64,000 nt of DNA from Limnobacter sp. 130 (GTDB lineage Bacteria > Pseudomonadota > Gammaproteobacteria > Burkholderiales > Burkholderiaceae_B). The stretch covers positions 1,609,071 through 1,673,070 of the forward strand of contig NZ_LR732328.1 of assembly GCF_902506325.1 (NCBI RefSeq), in the 5' to 3' direction. Below the pieces are notes generated by a model. The model was not told where the DNA came from, ran no database searches, and was given only the letters and a program-made list of their open reading frames with translations. The translations under genes and the position numbers were made by a program. Positions 1 to 10,741 of this stretch are shown here, one piece after another. Every line of letters begins with the position of its first letter. Positions within the stretch are counted from its first letter, which is position 1.

Positions 1-1783
1 TAAAGACTTTGAGTTTTCGCTCGTGGGTATGTTGATGGCATATTTGCTCGAACAAGCCACGGCGTACCTGCTCGGCGATAACCATGGGGTCTCGCTCGCG
101 TTGCCCCCATTCAATTAATGAATTCAAAATTGAACGCATGTTTTTGATTGAAACTGATTCGCCAAGCAAGCGTTGCAACACCTCCACCACTTTGGTAACG
201 GGTAACACGCGCTCAAGTTCCTTGAGTTGTTCTGTGTACTTGTCACCCAAAGTGGTCATATGTCTTTGATATTCATTCAAGGTGAATAGCTGGTCGACCT
301 TCTGGACCAACAACGCTTCAATTTGCGATACCAATCTTGTTTCGAATGTCAGGTATTCCAGCTTGTGCTGATCGAGAAGTGTTTTCTGAAGGGGGTCGCA
401 CAGCATGTCGTATTTACCGGTAACAACATCTTTCTCAATCACGAATTCAATACCGGGCACGGCCTGTACCAATGACTGATCGCTGCGAATGCTGAGCCGC
501 TTTTCGGAGATATGAATGGACATGGCCGGTACGCCGTACACATAGAACTCGACAAAACTCTCGGTGTGATTGGTGAACTCGAACAACGGAAACAGAATGC
601 CCAAATGTTCTACTCGCCGGTTTCTCGCAATTCTGCAAATATTCTGAATTTGATTGGCAGCAGTGGGCTCGATGTCTACAGGCAACCGCACCTCAAGGGG
701 TGCGAAAGTATTGGTGTGCAAGATGTCGTCCATCTTGACGCTTTTACCGCTGGCAGACAGCATGTCGCTGAACTGCGTGGACACATCGACGTCTGCGGCT
801 TTGTCAGTTTTTCTCGAGATGAAGTACCAACCACACAGCAGCGTTGCCGAAGTGGCGAGGAATACATAACTGGGCATGCCAGGAACGAATGCGAACAGAA
901 AACAGAAAATGCCGCTGATTTGAAGTGCGTTTGAATTTCGGCTGAGGTCTTTCAACATGTCTTGCGCAGTGTTGGATCCGTCAGCCTCGCCTTTGGTAAC
1001 ACGCGTCACAATCAAACCGGCCGCGATGGAAACCATCAACGATGGAATGATAGCGACCAGTCCGTCGCCTACTGACAAAATGGTGTACACCGACCCCGCT
1101 TCAGAAAAGGTCATTCCCTTCTGAATCATGCCGACCGTTAAACCACCCAGCAGGTTAACCACCGTGATAACGAGCCCGGCAATTGCATCATTTTTTACAA
1201 ACTTGATCGCACCGTCCATTGCACCAAATAACTGCGACTCTTTTTCAAGGTCGGAACGGCGTTGTTTCGCAACTGTTTGAGTAATTAACCCGGCACGCAG
1301 ATCGCTGTCGATGGACATTTGCTTTCCGGGCATGCCGTCGAGTGAGAAACGCGCAGCCACTTCAGCAACACGCTCGGAACCCTTGGTAATCACCAGAAAA
1401 TTAACAACAGAAATAATGAGGAAAATCGTTAAACCAACGGCCACATTGCCGCCCACGACGAACTCGCCGAAGGTTTGGACAATATGTCCGGCATCACCCT
1501 CTAGTAGAATTTGTCGTGTAGTGGAAATGGTGAGAGACAACCGAAACAAGGTTGTCATCAAAAGAAGCGCAGGAAATGAAGAAAATGCCAGCGGGGTTTC
1601 AATGAGTACGGCACTGATTACAAGCACGACCGACACAGAAATATTGATGGCCAGGAGTACATCGAGAATGCCCGGGCCCATGGGTATCACCATCATGACG
1701 ATCATGAGGATGATGAGAGATGCACCAACCACCTCGGACCGTGCAGAAGCCAGCCTTGCAAACCTGTTTAACACTTCGATCAT
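1..1783 (-). CDS. sctV: Type III secretion export-gate protein, SctV/FlhA family (partial, 3' end beyond window)
   Basis: Reading from the ATG at 1783 the frame stays open to the window edge, giving about 594 residues; the family is usually 650-700, so the C-terminal tail is missing. The first ~320 residues hold several hydrophobic segments and the FHIPEP signature region, including ARFSLDGMPGKQMSID. A cytosolic domain follows, with a late segment (LLGESVSIKNMRSIL) matching the ring-forming C-domain. The family forms the nonameric inner-membrane export gate that receives substrates from chaperone-ATPase complexes. Wording such as VVGGNVAVGL and VITKGSERVAEV is closer to injectisome SctV than to flagellar FlhA in my recollection, but no flagellar or injectisome neighbours are visible to settle this. 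Family call is firm; subfamily is inferred. Confidence 0.85.
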   Translation of the reverse strand, partial: MIEVLNRFARLASARSEVVGASLIILMIVMMVIPMGPGILDVLLAINISVSVVLVISAVLIETPLAFSSFPALLLMTTLFRLSLTISTTRQILLEGDAGHIVQTFGEFVVGGNVAVGLTIFLIISVVNFLVITKGSERVAEVAARFSLDGMPGKQMSIDSDLRAGLITQTVAKQRRSDLEKESQLFGAMDGAIKFVKNDAIAGLVITVVNLLGGLTVGMIQKGMTFSEAGSVYTILSVGDGLVAIIPSLMVSIAAGLIVTRVTKGEADGSNTAQDMLKDLSRNSNALQISGIFCFLFAFVPGMPSYVFLATSATLLCGWYFISRKTDKAADVDVSTQFSDMLSASGKSVKMDDILHTNTFAPLEVRLPVDIEPTAANQIQNICRIARNRRVEHLGILFPLFEFTNHTESFVEFYVYGVPAMSIHISEKRLSIRSDQSLVQAVPGIEFVIEKDVVTGKYDMLCDPLQKTLLDQHKLEYLTFETRLVSQIEALLVQKVDQLFTLNEYQRHMTTLGDKYTEQLKELERVLPVTKVVEVLQRLLGESVSIKNMRSILNSLIEWGQRERDPMVIAEQVRRGLFEQICHQHTHERKLKVF

Positions 1784-1900
1784 CGCGAGTCCTCAGCCAA
1801 CAAACCTTGAATTCGGTTTTCTAGTGCTTACTAGGTGGCGTTCAAACTCAACAAAGTTCGTCTTTTCTGGACAAAAATTGCGATGAATCGATTTCGACTA

Positions 1901-1927
1901 CACAGCGCCGGGTGGGGCGACGCTGTG
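1901..1927 (-). terminator. Possible metH 3' hairpin
   Basis: A 7-bp inverted repeat (CACAGCG/CGCTGTG) lies just past the metH stop and before sctV, which runs in the same direction. It has no downstream T run, so intrinsic termination is only a possibility. The rest of 1784-1940 shows nothing recognisable. Confidence 0.3.
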
Positions 1928-1940
1928 GATGCTCGACATG

Positions 1941-4900
1941 TCAGGTCAGGTTGGTGCTCAATGCCCTTTTCAAATCTTCTTCACTTCGACCCGAGTACTC
2001 CAGCAGGGCTTTGAATTGATCTTGCCCAACCGTACCCACATTGAAGTAATCACTTTCGGGATTGGCGAAGTAGAAGCCTGAAACACTTGCAGCCGGGTTC
2101 ATGGCCAGGCTTTCCGTCAATGTCATGCCGATTTCTTCACACTGCATTACTTCAAACATATTGCGCTTGATGGTGTGCTCGGGGCAGGCGGGGTAACCCG
2201 GTGCGGGGCGAATGCCTTGGTACTTCTCGGCAATCAGTTCTTCATTGCTCAAGGCTTCATCGGCGACATACCCCCAAAGGTCTTTGCGCACACGGTGGTG
2301 CAGGCATTCGGCAAAGGCTTCGGCCAAGCGGTCGGCAATGGCTTTGAACATGATGGAGGAGTAGTCGTCATGCTCGGCCTGGAATTGCGCTTCCTTTTTT
2401 TCCACACCCAAACCGGCTGTTACCGCGAACATGCCGATGTAGTCTTCGCCTGCGCCTTTCGGTGCAATGAAGTCGGCCAGTGATTTGTTGGGTATGCCTT
2501 CGCGCTTTTCCCCTTGTTGACGCAAAGGGCTGTAGGTAAACAGCACTTGGCTGCGGCTTTCATCGGCATACACTTCAATGTGATCATCATCCACGGTGTT
2601 GGCGGGGTAGAAGGCGATTGCCGCATTGGCTTGCAACCAGCGGCCTTCGATGCATTTTTTCAGCATGGCCTGGCCGTCTTCAAACACTTTACGGGCAGCT
2701 TCACCAACCACGTCGTCTTGCAATACGCGGGGGTAACCGCCGTGCAAATCCCAGGTTTGGAAGAAAGGGGTCCAGTCGATGTACTGCGCAATGTCGGCCA
2801 GGTCGTAGTTCTTGAAGTAACGCTTACCAATAAACTTGGGCTTGGGTGGTGTGTAGGCAGCCCAGTCAATTTTCTGCTTGTTGGCGCGTGCAGCTTCAAT
2901 GCTGATGAGCGGTTGTGCCTTTTTGTTGGCGTGCTGTTCACGAACGCGTTCGTATTCGGTTTTTAAATCAGACTTGAATGTGTCGGCCGACTCATCGGAC
3001 AACAAATTGGAGGCCACGCCCACAGAACGGCTCGCATCCGACACATACACTGTGGGGCCTTCATAATGCGGGGCAATTTTCACGGCGGTGTGCACGCGGC
3101 TGGTGGTGGCGCCACCGATCAACAAGGGAATACCACGGTCGCGGAAGTAGGGGTCGCGTTGCATTTCACTTGCCACGTAAGCCATTTCTTCAAGCGAGGG
3201 GGTAATTAGCCCCGACAAGCCGATGATGTCGGCATTGATTTCTTTGGCCTTGGCGAGAATTTGCTCAGCGGGCACCATCACGCCCATGTTTTCAACTTCA
3301 AAGTTGTTGCATTGAAGAACAACCGTGACAATGTTTTTGCCAATGTCGTGCACATCACCTTTCACGGTGGCAATCAGGATTTTGCCTTTGGCTTTGGCAT
3401 CGCCACCGGCGGCCACCAATTGCTTTTTCTCTTCTTCAATGTAGGGAATCAGGTGAGCCACCGCCTGCTTCATGACGCGGGCACTTTTTACCACTTGTGG
3501 CAGGAACATTTTGCCGGCACCGAACAGGTCGCCGACCACGTTCATGCCGTCCATGAGGGGGCCTTCAATCACATTGATTGGACGCCCGCCATTGGCTGCA
3601 ATTTCAGCCCGGCATTCTTCAGTGTCTTCAACAATGAAGTTGGTGATGCCGTGCACCAAGGCGTGGGCCAGGCGTTTCTGCACTGGCTGGTTGCGCCACT
3701 CCAGGTTTTCTTCCAGCTTTTTGCCACCGGCTTTCAAGGTGCCTGCGAATTCGATCATTCGCTCGGTGGCGGTTTTACCGAAATCGGGGTCGTTCTCAGC
3801 CAGCTTGGGTTGACGATTCAGCACAATGTCTTCCACGCGGGCTTTGAGTTCGGGCTCCAGGTCGTCGTACACGCCCATCATGCCGGCATTCACAATGCCC
3901 ATGGTCATGCCATTCTTGATGGCGTGGTACAGGAACACGGTGTGAATGGCTTCGCGTGCGGGTTCGTTGCCGCGGAAACTGAAGGACACGTTGGACACAC
4001 CACCGGAAATTTTGGCGTGCGGCAGATTTTTCTTGATCCAGCCGGTGGCCTCGATGAAGTCGTTGCCGTAGTTGTCGTGTTCCTCGATGCCGGTGGCAAT
4101 CGCGAAAATATTCGGGTCGAAAATAATGTCTTCAGCAGGGAAGCCGACTTCGTTCACGAGGATGTTGTAGGCACGTTCACAAATTTCAGTTTTGCGGGCG
4201 TAGGTGTCGGCCTGACCTTTTTCGTCAAAGGCCATGACGATAACGGCTGCGCCGTAGCGCTTGCACAATTTGGCCTGGCGTTTGAATTCGTCGACGCCTT
4301 CCTTCATGGAAATGGAGTTGACCACCGCCTTGCCTTGCACGCATTTCAGGCCAGCCTCAATCACTTCCCATTTGGAAGAATCGATCATCACCGGCACGCG
4401 TGAAATATCAGGTTCAGAAGCCATCAGGTTAAGGAACTTCACCATGGCGGCTTTGGAGTCGAGCATGGCTTCGTCCATGTTCACATCCACAATCTGCGCG
4501 CCGTTTTCAACTTGCTGACGGGCCACGCTGAGCGCTTCGTCGTACTGCTCATTCAGGATCATGCGGGCAAAGGCTTTTGAACCGGTGACGTTGGTACGCT
4601 CGCCCACGTTGATGAACAGGCTGCTGTCATCAATGTTCAACGGTTCAAGACCTGACAAACGGCATTTGGGCTCAACTGTTGGAACGACACGTGGCTTGTG
4701 GTTTTCCAATGCCTTGGCAATGGCAGCAATGTGATCTGGCGTGGTGCCGCAGCAACCACCCGCCACATTCAGGAAACCTGCTTGCGCGAATTCTTTCACC
4801 AGACTGGAGGTAATTTCCGGTGTTTCATCAAAGCCGGTGTCGCTCATTGGATTGGGCAGACCCGCGTTGGGATACACGCAGATGGGCACGTCGCAAATTT

Positions 4901-5735
4901 TCGACAGTTCAGCCACATAAGGGCGCATCAGCGACGCACCCAAAGCACAATTCAAACCAATGGTAATGGGCTTTGCATGGCGAACAGAATTCCAGAAGGC
5001 TTCAACAGTTTGGCCAGACAGCACGCGGCCCGACGCATCGGTGACGGTGCCGGAAATCATGATGGGCAACTTGTTGCCAGAGTCTTCAAAGTATTGATCA
5101 ATCGCAAACAGCGCGGCCTTGGCATTCAGCGTGTCGAAAATGGTTTCAACCAGCAGCAGGTCGACGCCACCTTCCACCAGGCCCTTGGTTTGCTGGTAGT
5201 AAGTTTCAACAAGTTGGTCGAAGGTGATGTTGCGTGCGCCGGGGTCGTTCACATCAGGGCTGATGGACGCGGTTTTGGGCGTGGGGCCCAAGGCGCCTGC
5301 TGCAAAGCGGGGTTTCTCGGGCGTGGAGTACTTCATGCAAGCTTGCTTGCACAGGCGGGCGGCTTCGCGGTTCATCTCGTCAACGAGATGTTCCATCTCG
5401 TAGTCGGCCTGGGCCACGGTGGTGGCGCCAAAGGTGTTGGTTTCAAGAATGTCGGCGCCGGCGGCCAGGTACTGCTCATGAATCTCGGTCATGATGGCAG
5501 GCTGGGTGAGCACCAGAAGCTCGTTGTTGCCCTTGATGTCGCGGTGAAAATCAGCGAAACGCTCGCCCCGGTACTGGGCTTCCGTGAGCTTGTACTGCTG
5601 GATCATGGTGCCGGTTGCACCGTCCAGAATCAGGATGCGTTTTTGGAGTAATTCACGGAGTTGGGCTTCGACTGCGGCGCCGTTGACAACAAGGCTGTTG
5701 TGCTCGGCAGGCGAAGAAGCGGGGCGCGTGTTCAT
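1941..5735 (-). CDS. metH: Cobalamin-dependent methionine synthase
   Basis: It transfers the methyl group of methyltetrahydrofolate to homocysteine through methylcobalamin, in the cytoplasm. The product is 1264 residues, full length for the family. Domains in order: homocysteine-binding barrel with the zinc ligands C263 (GLNCALG) and C328-C329 (GGCCGTT); pterin-binding domain opening with [12 protein letters not shown]; cap and B12-binding domain with DVHDIG (H796 would be the lower axial cobalt ligand); and the C-terminal SAM-dependent reactivation domain with PGYPACPEH. The frame continues upstream to 5810, but MNTRPASS at 5735 is the sensible start because the extra 25 residues resemble no homologue and lie in the leader. 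A structured leader upstream may regulate it. Confidence 0.97.
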   Translation of the reverse strand: MNTRPASSPAEHNSLVVNGAAVEAQLRELLQKRILILDGATGTMIQQYKLTEAQYRGERFADFHRDIKGNNELLVLTQPAIMTEIHEQYLAAGADILETNTFGATTVAQADYEMEHLVDEMNREAARLCKQACMKYSTPEKPRFAAGALGPTPKTASISPDVNDPGARNITFDQLVETYYQQTKGLVEGGVDLLLVETIFDTLNAKAALFAIDQYFEDSGNKLPIMISGTVTDASGRVLSGQTVEAFWNSVRHAKPITIGLNCALGASLMRPYVAELSKICDVPICVYPNAGLPNPMSDTGFDETPEITSSLVKEFAQAGFLNVAGGCCGTTPDHIAAIAKALENHKPRVVPTVEPKCRLSGLEPLNIDDSSLFINVGERTNVTGSKAFARMILNEQYDEALSVARQQVENGAQIVDVNMDEAMLDSKAAMVKFLNLMASEPDISRVPVMIDSSKWEVIEAGLKCVQGKAVVNSISMKEGVDEFKRQAKLCKRYGAAVIVMAFDEKGQADTYARKTEICERAYNILVNEVGFPAEDIIFDPNIFAIATGIEEHDNYGNDFIEATGWIKKNLPHAKISGGVSNVSFSFRGNEPAREAIHTVFLYHAIKNGMTMGIVNAGMMGVYDDLEPELKARVEDIVLNRQPKLAENDPDFGKTATERMIEFAGTLKAGGKKLEENLEWRNQPVQKRLAHALVHGITNFIVEDTEECRAEIAANGGRPINVIEGPLMDGMNVVGDLFGAGKMFLPQVVKSARVMKQAVAHLIPYIEEEKKQLVAAGGDAKAKGKILIATVKGDVHDIGKNIVTVVLQCNNFEVENMGVMVPAEQILAKAKEINADIIGLSGLITPSLEEMAYVASEMQRDPYFRDRGIPLLIGGATTSRVHTAVKIAPHYEGPTVYVSDASRSVGVASNLLSDESADTFKSDLKTEYERVREQHANKKAQPLISIEAARANKQKIDWAAYTPPKPKFIGKRYFKNYDLADIAQYIDWTPFFQTWDLHGGYPRVLQDDVVGEAARKVFEDGQAMLKKCIEGRWLQANAAIAFYPANTVDDDHIEVYADESRSQVLFTYSPLRQQGEKREGIPNKSLADFIAPKGAGEDYIGMFAVTAGLGVEKKEAQFQAEHDDYSSIMFKAIADRLAEAFAECLHHRVRKDLWGYVADEALSNEELIAEKYQGIRPAPGYPACPEHTIKRNMFEVMQCEEIGMTLTESLAMNPAASVSGFYFANPESDYFNVGTVGQDQFKALLEYSGRSEEDLKRALSTNLT

Positions 5736-5888
5736 CGCGGGGCCTCTATAGATGCAAGGGTTTGAAAACAGGCTGCATTTTAGCAGGGAAATGCTGAAAA
5801 GCGTGGCCAATCAGATTAGAGGCTGGATCAGTATGCTGTGTATTCTGGCCGGCTTTGCAAGGCTTCCCGGCGGATTCGCAGCGCGGGG

Positions 5889-5933
5889 CGGTTCCGACAG
5901 GAACCGATGCGAAGACGCCAAAGCGTTTCGCAT
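5889..5933 (-). promoter_or_regulatory. Structured metH leader: two adjacent hairpins
   Basis: The 304-base gap between metH and the next gene holds two abutting stems. One at 5907-5933 pairs ATGCGAA with TTCGCAT and has a further ACGC/GCGT pairing inside. The other at 5889-5906 is a perfect 7-bp stem (CGGTTCC/GGAACCG) with a 4-base loop. Downstream toward metH lies another GC-rich segment (GCCGGG...CCGGC, about 5850-5875). Betaproteobacterial metH genes can carry SAH or cobalamin riboswitches, but I could not match either consensus convincingly. Structure is seen; function is inferred. Confidence 0.4.
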
Positions 5934-6039
5934 GCCCCAAGCCAGAATCATTAAGCCGGAATCAGAAGCATTGCTTAGGCCAGAACACGCGGCACACTGA
6001 GCTTGCCTAAAACCCTGATTCCAAAAGCTTTCCTCCATC

Positions 6040-6564
6040 TCAGGGCACCACGGTGGCCCCGCGCAAACGGTACAGACCATACAGGTTCGCCACCGTAATC
6101 ACGATCATGGTCAGGCACAACTCCCAGGAATCAAACAGATAGCCATGCACTGCCCACAACGCATTGGTGGCCAATGTGGCTTTGCGCATGCCCACATTGC
6201 CCATCATGAACAAGGCCCATGTGCCCAGCAGCGTCGCAAAAAGTGGCAAAGAACTGGCCAGCCAGCCTTGCCAGGTGAATGCGGCAATGCCCACCGCCAC
6301 ACTGGAAAAGCCAACAACCAATGCCATGCGCAAGCGACGACTCATGACATTTGAATAGATGGTGACCGCTTGGCGCACCCCGGTCAGCAACATGATCAAA
6401 AAACCAGTGTGAACACCCAACAGATAATATTGAAATCCCCAGGCCATTGAAGAAATTGCGAACAACAGCTTGGTGCCACGTTCAGAGATCACGCAAAAAC
6501 CCGCAATACTCAGACCAAAGGCCAAAATACCAACTGCTCTGGTCAACAGATCCCAAGAGTCCAA
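6040..6564 (-). CDS. YgjV-like inner-membrane protein
   Basis: This 174-residue protein is almost entirely hydrophobic, with about six predicted membrane segments and no signal peptide. It matches the YgjV family of unknown function, in which an N-terminal AFGLSIAGFCVIS-type segment and a middle GVRQAVTIYSN segment are typical. The start is TTG at 6564: an in-frame TGA sits five codons upstream and no ATG occurs in the first third. A GGAA purine stretch lies about 12 bases before it. It stands alone between metH and a sensor kinase. No function can be given. Confidence 0.75.
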   Translation of the reverse strand: MDSWDLLTRAVGILAFGLSIAGFCVISERGTKLLFAISSMAWGFQYYLLGVHTGFLIMLLTGVRQAVTIYSNVMSRRLRMALVVGFSSVAVGIAAFTWQGWLASSLPLFATLLGTWALFMMGNVGMRKATLATNALWAVHGYLFDSWELCLTMIVITVANLYGLYRLRGATVVP

Positions 6565-6761
6565 TTCGAAAGATTCCGCTCAGTGTTCAAGTTAGAGCGA
6601 CATACTACCTTTGAATTGTTAACAGGCTCGTACAAAGCAGAAATCAAATTGAATTGATTCAATCCCTTGATCTACAACATAAATTGATCCTGTTTAACGA
6701 TTGAGCCTTGTCGTGTGGTGAGTTACAGTGACCCATCCACAATTTACATACATTCAGCTTC

Positions 6762-9700
6762 ATGCTTAATTTCAATATTCGGGCAAGCTTCACCAGCCGC
6801 CTGATCGCAGGTAGTTTGATCGCCCTGTTCCTGCTGTCAATTCCTGTGGCCTTTACGGCCCACTGGATTTTGCGCAACAACACCATCAATCAGGCTGGCG
6901 TGAATGCCACGGCGCAAACCGAGCAAGTCGCTCAGTCTGTTGACCGCCATCTGAAGGCACACTTGCGCGACCTGGTCTACACCAGCCGGATCGAGCAGTC
7001 TTTCGGAAACTACTCGCCGGAGGAACAAACCAAGCTGCTGCAAATTATGCGTGACCACACGCCGGGATACTTGTGGATTGGTGTGGCTGCGCCAGATGGC
7101 ACGGTATTGGCAGCGCTTGACAACCTGCTGGTTGGCAAAAGCGTGGCCGCACGCCCGTGGTTCAAGCGCGGTTTGACCGAACCCGCGATCATGGATGTGC
7201 ATGAGGCTGCATTGTTGGCGGCCCTGTTGCCTGCCCGGGCCGAAGAGAAATACCAGTTTATTGATTTCACAACGCCACTGAGAAACCGGCAAGACGAAAT
7301 TATTGGTGTGATCGGGATTCATCTGGACTGGAAATATTTCATTTCCGAAATTGAGCAAGACGTATTCAACACCATTAACCCGTCTGCGCCCACTGTCATT
7401 CTGGCCAAAGACGGGACCTTAAGAATGGGCAACCGGCTGGATTTGGCTGACTTTCAAGACAGCACAGCCTGGACTGCCATGGCAGGTTTTCAAAAGGCCG
7501 TGGCCGGAGAAAGCAACTGGTCGATTGAAAGGCTGAGTGACGGGGAAAACTACCTGGTGGCCTTTGCGCCCAACAAAAGCGCGGAAACCAGCGATTTGGG
7601 CTGGATTTCAGCCACGGTCACGTCTTTGGACACGGTTTCCTCGCCCATCTCGAAAGCGCTGATCGGTGCAATTCTGGCCCTGATTATCGGGACAGTCGCC
7701 ACGCTCTTGCTGGTGTTGGCTTTGGGCCGCAGCTTGTCTGCCAAAGCAAGCGCCTATCTGGATCTTGTGCGCAAAAATGATCCGAAGGCACTCGAGGCTT
7801 CCATGAATGAGTTGCCCACCGAGTTGCAACCCATTTCCAGAGACATTCTGGACCTGACCCGTGGGCTGACTGCAAAAAGCCTGTCGCTTGAAAATGCGCT
7901 GAAATCAGCCACAGAAAGTTATTGGGTTGTCGAGGCCCTGATTGTGCAAGCGCCCGTTCCAATTGCGATGTTCGACACGGAGATGAACTATGTAGCGGCA
8001 TCGGCGCGCTGGGTACAAACTTTTGCAACCGGGCACAATGGAAGCTTGGTGGGTAAAAATCACTACGATGTGGTACCCAACCTGCATGAACGCTGGCGTC
8101 AGGCGCACAGGGCTGGCCTGGCGGGTGAAAGCCTGTCGGCCACATCAGACCCCTGGACCAGCCCCGATGGCCAGACCATTTGGCTGGATTGGGCCATTGA
8201 GCCCTGGCTTCGACCCGACGGGCACCGCGGCGGCATCATTTTGATGTGCAAAGACGTAACCGAGGAACGCCTGATGCGCGACAGCCTCGCAGAAAGTGAA
8301 GAACGCTTCAAGCTGGCCATGGAGGGCTCTCACGATGGCCTGTGGGATTGGCAAGTGGGCACCGACAAAGTGTATTTTTCACCCAGCTGGAAGCGCTTGC
8401 TGGGTTACGAAGACCATGAACTAAGCAACGACTTTGACACTTGGGAGCGCCTGACCGCACCGGATGACCTGGAGGTTGCCAAGAAGACACTGGCAGATGC
8501 CTTGGACGACCCGGAAAAAGGCTCCTACGAAGCAGAGTTTTGCATGGCCCACAAAAATGGTCACTGGGTGCACATATTGGCCAGGGCCTTGGTTGTGCGG
8601 GATCAAGATGGCAGACCCACCCGTGTAGTGGGTACCCACCTGGACCTCACATTGCAGCTGGAACTGGAGGGGCGGCTGCGTGAAACGGCCATTGCGGCCA
8701 AGGCTGAAAAAGACGCCAACGCAGAGAAGAGCCGCTTTTTGGCCACCATGAGTCATGAGATTCGCACCCCACTGAATGGCATCATGGGTTTTGCTCGTTT
8801 GCTTGAAATGGACTTGCCACCAGGCGACTTGAAAGAGCAGGCGGGTTATCTCGTTCAGTCGTCGGAAACCTTGTCTGCCATCTTGAATGACATTCTGGAC
8901 TTCTCGAAACTGGAGTCAGGCATGGTGAAACTGATTGAATCACCATTCTTGATGGACCAGTTGCTCAAGGGCAGCACTGAACTTCCTCGCCTGACTTGCG
9001 AATCCAAAGGTGTCAAATTCGAGCTTGAGAACAAGCTTGGAGATCATCAAATTTATTCAGGCGACATGGGTCGCTTGCGGCAAATACTCCAAAATTTGCT
9101 ATCTAACGCCATCAAGTTTACTTCTCATGGCAAAGTTGGCCTAAAAGTGATCAATACGCCGCTTAACGCCACGGAAGACTTGCTAACTTTCGTAGTCAGC
9201 GACACCGGACTCGGCATTCCAAAAGAGAAGCAATCGGAGTTGTTTAAACCGTTTTCACAGGTACACACCGACCGCGAGAACCGGTTTGGCGGCACAGGAC
9301 TGGGCTTATCGATTGTGAAAAGCCTGGTCAATGCCATGGGCGGAGAAATACAACTTGAATCGGAGCCGGGCCATGGCACTCAGGTCATGTTTTCAGTAAC
9401 CCTGAAACGGGAATACCAGCTCAACGAACAAAGCCAGGAGCGCATCCTGCCAAGCCGACCTTTGCGGGTTCTGGTTGCAGACGACACGCCACTGAATATC
9501 AAACTGATTCAGACCTTTTTGCAAAAGGATGCTCACTCTGTGGATGTGGCCCGAGACGGCAAAGAAGCCCTGAATAAGGCCATGACCGAACCCTATGACT
9601 TTATCCTGCTTGATATCGACATGCCGAAACTGTCGGGTTATGAAGTGATTGAGAAAATACGGGAAAACGCTGGCCCCAATCAACACTGTGAGGCGGCCGC

Positions 9701-9833
9701 ATTAACCGGGTATGCATTTGACAGCGACATTGAACGGGCGGTTGCTGCTGGATTTAACTATCACTTTGCAAAACCCATTCAGTTCAATTTGTTGTTAAAT
9801 CGCTTGGCAATAAGCAGTCAGAATACGAAATGA
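6762..9833 (+). CDS. Cache/PAS hybrid sensor histidine kinase with receiver domain
   Basis: The product is 1023 residues. A membrane segment (about 13-37) and a second one (about 297-320) bracket a periplasmic region that looks like a dCache ligand-binding domain. Cytoplasmic PAS domains follow at about 385-510 and 520-640, the second ending in the PAC-type RVVGTHLDLT. Then come a HisKA domain with SHEIRTPLNG carrying the phosphorylated His, a HATPase with NLLSNAIKF and GGTGLGLSI, and a C-terminal receiver with LLDIDMPKLSG. Such kinases sense small molecules outside and pass phosphate to a downstream phosphotransfer or effector protein. No partner regulator is adjacent, so the target is unknown. 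All key kinase residues are present. Confidence 0.9.
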   Translation: MLNFNIRASFTSRLIAGSLIALFLLSIPVAFTAHWILRNNTINQAGVNATAQTEQVAQSVDRHLKAHLRDLVYTSRIEQSFGNYSPEEQTKLLQIMRDHTPGYLWIGVAAPDGTVLAALDNLLVGKSVAARPWFKRGLTEPAIMDVHEAALLAALLPARAEEKYQFIDFTTPLRNRQDEIIGVIGIHLDWKYFISEIEQDVFNTINPSAPTVILAKDGTLRMGNRLDLADFQDSTAWTAMAGFQKAVAGESNWSIERLSDGENYLVAFAPNKSAETSDLGWISATVTSLDTVSSPISKALIGAILALIIGTVATLLLVLALGRSLSAKASAYLDLVRKNDPKALEASMNELPTELQPISRDILDLTRGLTAKSLSLENALKSATESYWVVEALIVQAPVPIAMFDTEMNYVAASARWVQTFATGHNGSLVGKNHYDVVPNLHERWRQAHRAGLAGESLSATSDPWTSPDGQTIWLDWAIEPWLRPDGHRGGIILMCKDVTEERLMRDSLAESEERFKLAMEGSHDGLWDWQVGTDKVYFSPSWKRLLGYEDHELSNDFDTWERLTAPDDLEVAKKTLADALDDPEKGSYEAEFCMAHKNGHWVHILARALVVRDQDGRPTRVVGTHLDLTLQLELEGRLRETAIAAKAEKDANAEKSRFLATMSHEIRTPLNGIMGFARLLEMDLPPGDLKEQAGYLVQSSETLSAILNDILDFSKLESGMVKLIESPFLMDQLLKGSTELPRLTCESKGVKFELENKLGDHQIYSGDMGRLRQILQNLLSNAIKFTSHGKVGLKVINTPLNATEDLLTFVVSDTGLGIPKEKQSELFKPFSQVHTDRENRFGGTGLGLSIVKSLVNAMGGEIQLESEPGHGTQVMFSVTLKREYQLNEQSQERILPSRPLRVLVADDTPLNIKLIQTFLQKDAHSVDVARDGKEALNKAMTEPYDFILLDIDMPKLSGYEVIEKIRENAGPNQHCEAAALTGYAFDSDIERAVAAGFNYHFAKPIQFNLLLNRLAISSQNTK

Positions 9834-9901
9834 TCACCCACCATGCGAAATGTGGTGCAAAATAGCGGGCTGTTGAAATTGACTAAAAAACGGGGTGTTT
9901 T

Positions 9902-10666
9902 ATGGAATTATTAATGGATCCAAACGTTTGGGTCGCATTTGCGATTTTGACGGCCTTGGAAATTGTGCTGGGTATCGACAACATTGTGTTCATCACAGTG
10001 CTGGTGTCGAAGCTACCCGCAGACATTCGTGACCGCGTGCGCCAATTTGGTTTGATGTTTGCGATGGCCACCCGCGTGGGCCTGTTGTTTTCGCTTTCCT
10101 GGATCATCGGTTTGACCGAACCGCTGTTTACCGTGTTGGAGAAGGCCATTACTGGCCGAGACCTGGTGCTTTTCTTCGGTGGTCTGTTTCTGTTGTGGAA
10201 AGCCTCCAAAGAAATTTATCTGGAAGTGGAAGCCCCGCACCAGGTTCAAGAAGAACTCGAGGCCGGCGCCGCAATTCAAAAAACCGGTGCCAAACTGTTT
10301 TGGTACTCCATCATTCAGATCGGTATTCTGGACATCGTGTTCAGCCTGGATTCGGTCATTACTGCGGTGGGTATGGCAGATGACATCGAGGTAATGATCG
10401 CTGCGGTGATGGTGGCCGTGGGCGTCATGATGGTGTTTGCCAAGTCAATTGGCGAGTTCGTGGAAGCCCATACATCGGTTAAGGTGCTTGCCCTGGCCTT
10501 CCTGATGATGGTGGGCATGTTGCTGATCGCAGAAAGCTTTGGTCAACATGTACCGAAGGCTTACCTGTACAGCGCAATGGGCTTCTCTTTGCTGGTCGAA
10601 TTGCTGAACCTGCGCTCACGCGCCAAGCGTGAAAAGCTGAAAGCAATGGCGCAAGCCGAAGTGTAA
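9902..10666 (+). CDS. TerC family integral membrane protein
   Basis: A 254-residue polytopic membrane protein with the paired acidic motifs of the TerC family: GIDNIVFI near the N-terminus and FSLDSVITAVGM in the middle. TerC-like proteins have been linked to tellurite resistance and, more recently, to manganese export and metal loading of secreted enzymes; which applies here cannot be read from the sequence. The start ATG at 9902 has only a weak purine-rich stretch upstream. It is followed by a strong intrinsic terminator, so it is probably monocistronic. Confidence 0.9.
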   Translation: MELLMDPNVWVAFAILTALEIVLGIDNIVFITVLVSKLPADIRDRVRQFGLMFAMATRVGLLFSLSWIIGLTEPLFTVLEKAITGRDLVLFFGGLFLLWKASKEIYLEVEAPHQVQEELEAGAAIQKTGAKLFWYSIIQIGILDIVFSLDSVITAVGMADDIEVMIAAVMVAVGVMMVFAKSIGEFVEAHTSVKVLALAFLMMVGMLLIAESFGQHVPKAYLYSAMGFSLLVELLNLRSRAKREKLKAMAQAEV

Positions 10667-10686
10667 AAGCGCTGTAGTTTCCGAGA

Positions 10687-10714
10687 CAAAAAGCCAGTGT
10701 AAACTGGCTTTTTG
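10687..10714 (+). terminator. Intrinsic terminator after terC-like gene
   Basis: A perfect stem (CAAAAAGCCAGT / ACTGGCTTTTTG) with a 4-base loop is followed by a T-rich run, 20 bases after the stop codon. Confidence 0.85.
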
Positions 10715-10741
10715 TTTTTCTGGTACCTGGTAGTTCAGGCA

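Noticed and set aside
1311-1886. 191-codon plus-strand open frame near the left edge
   Set aside because: It overlaps the clear SctV coding sequence on the minus strand and has low-complexity Met/Thr-rich sequence.
3261-4403. 380-codon open frame opposite metH
   Set aside because: Antisense to conserved metH codons, with no homologous motifs or ribosome binding site; it is a shadow of the GC-rich third positions.
5889-5933. Definite SAH or cobalamin riboswitch
   Set aside because: Hairpins are real, but neither consensus core could be aligned by eye; kept only as a structured leader.
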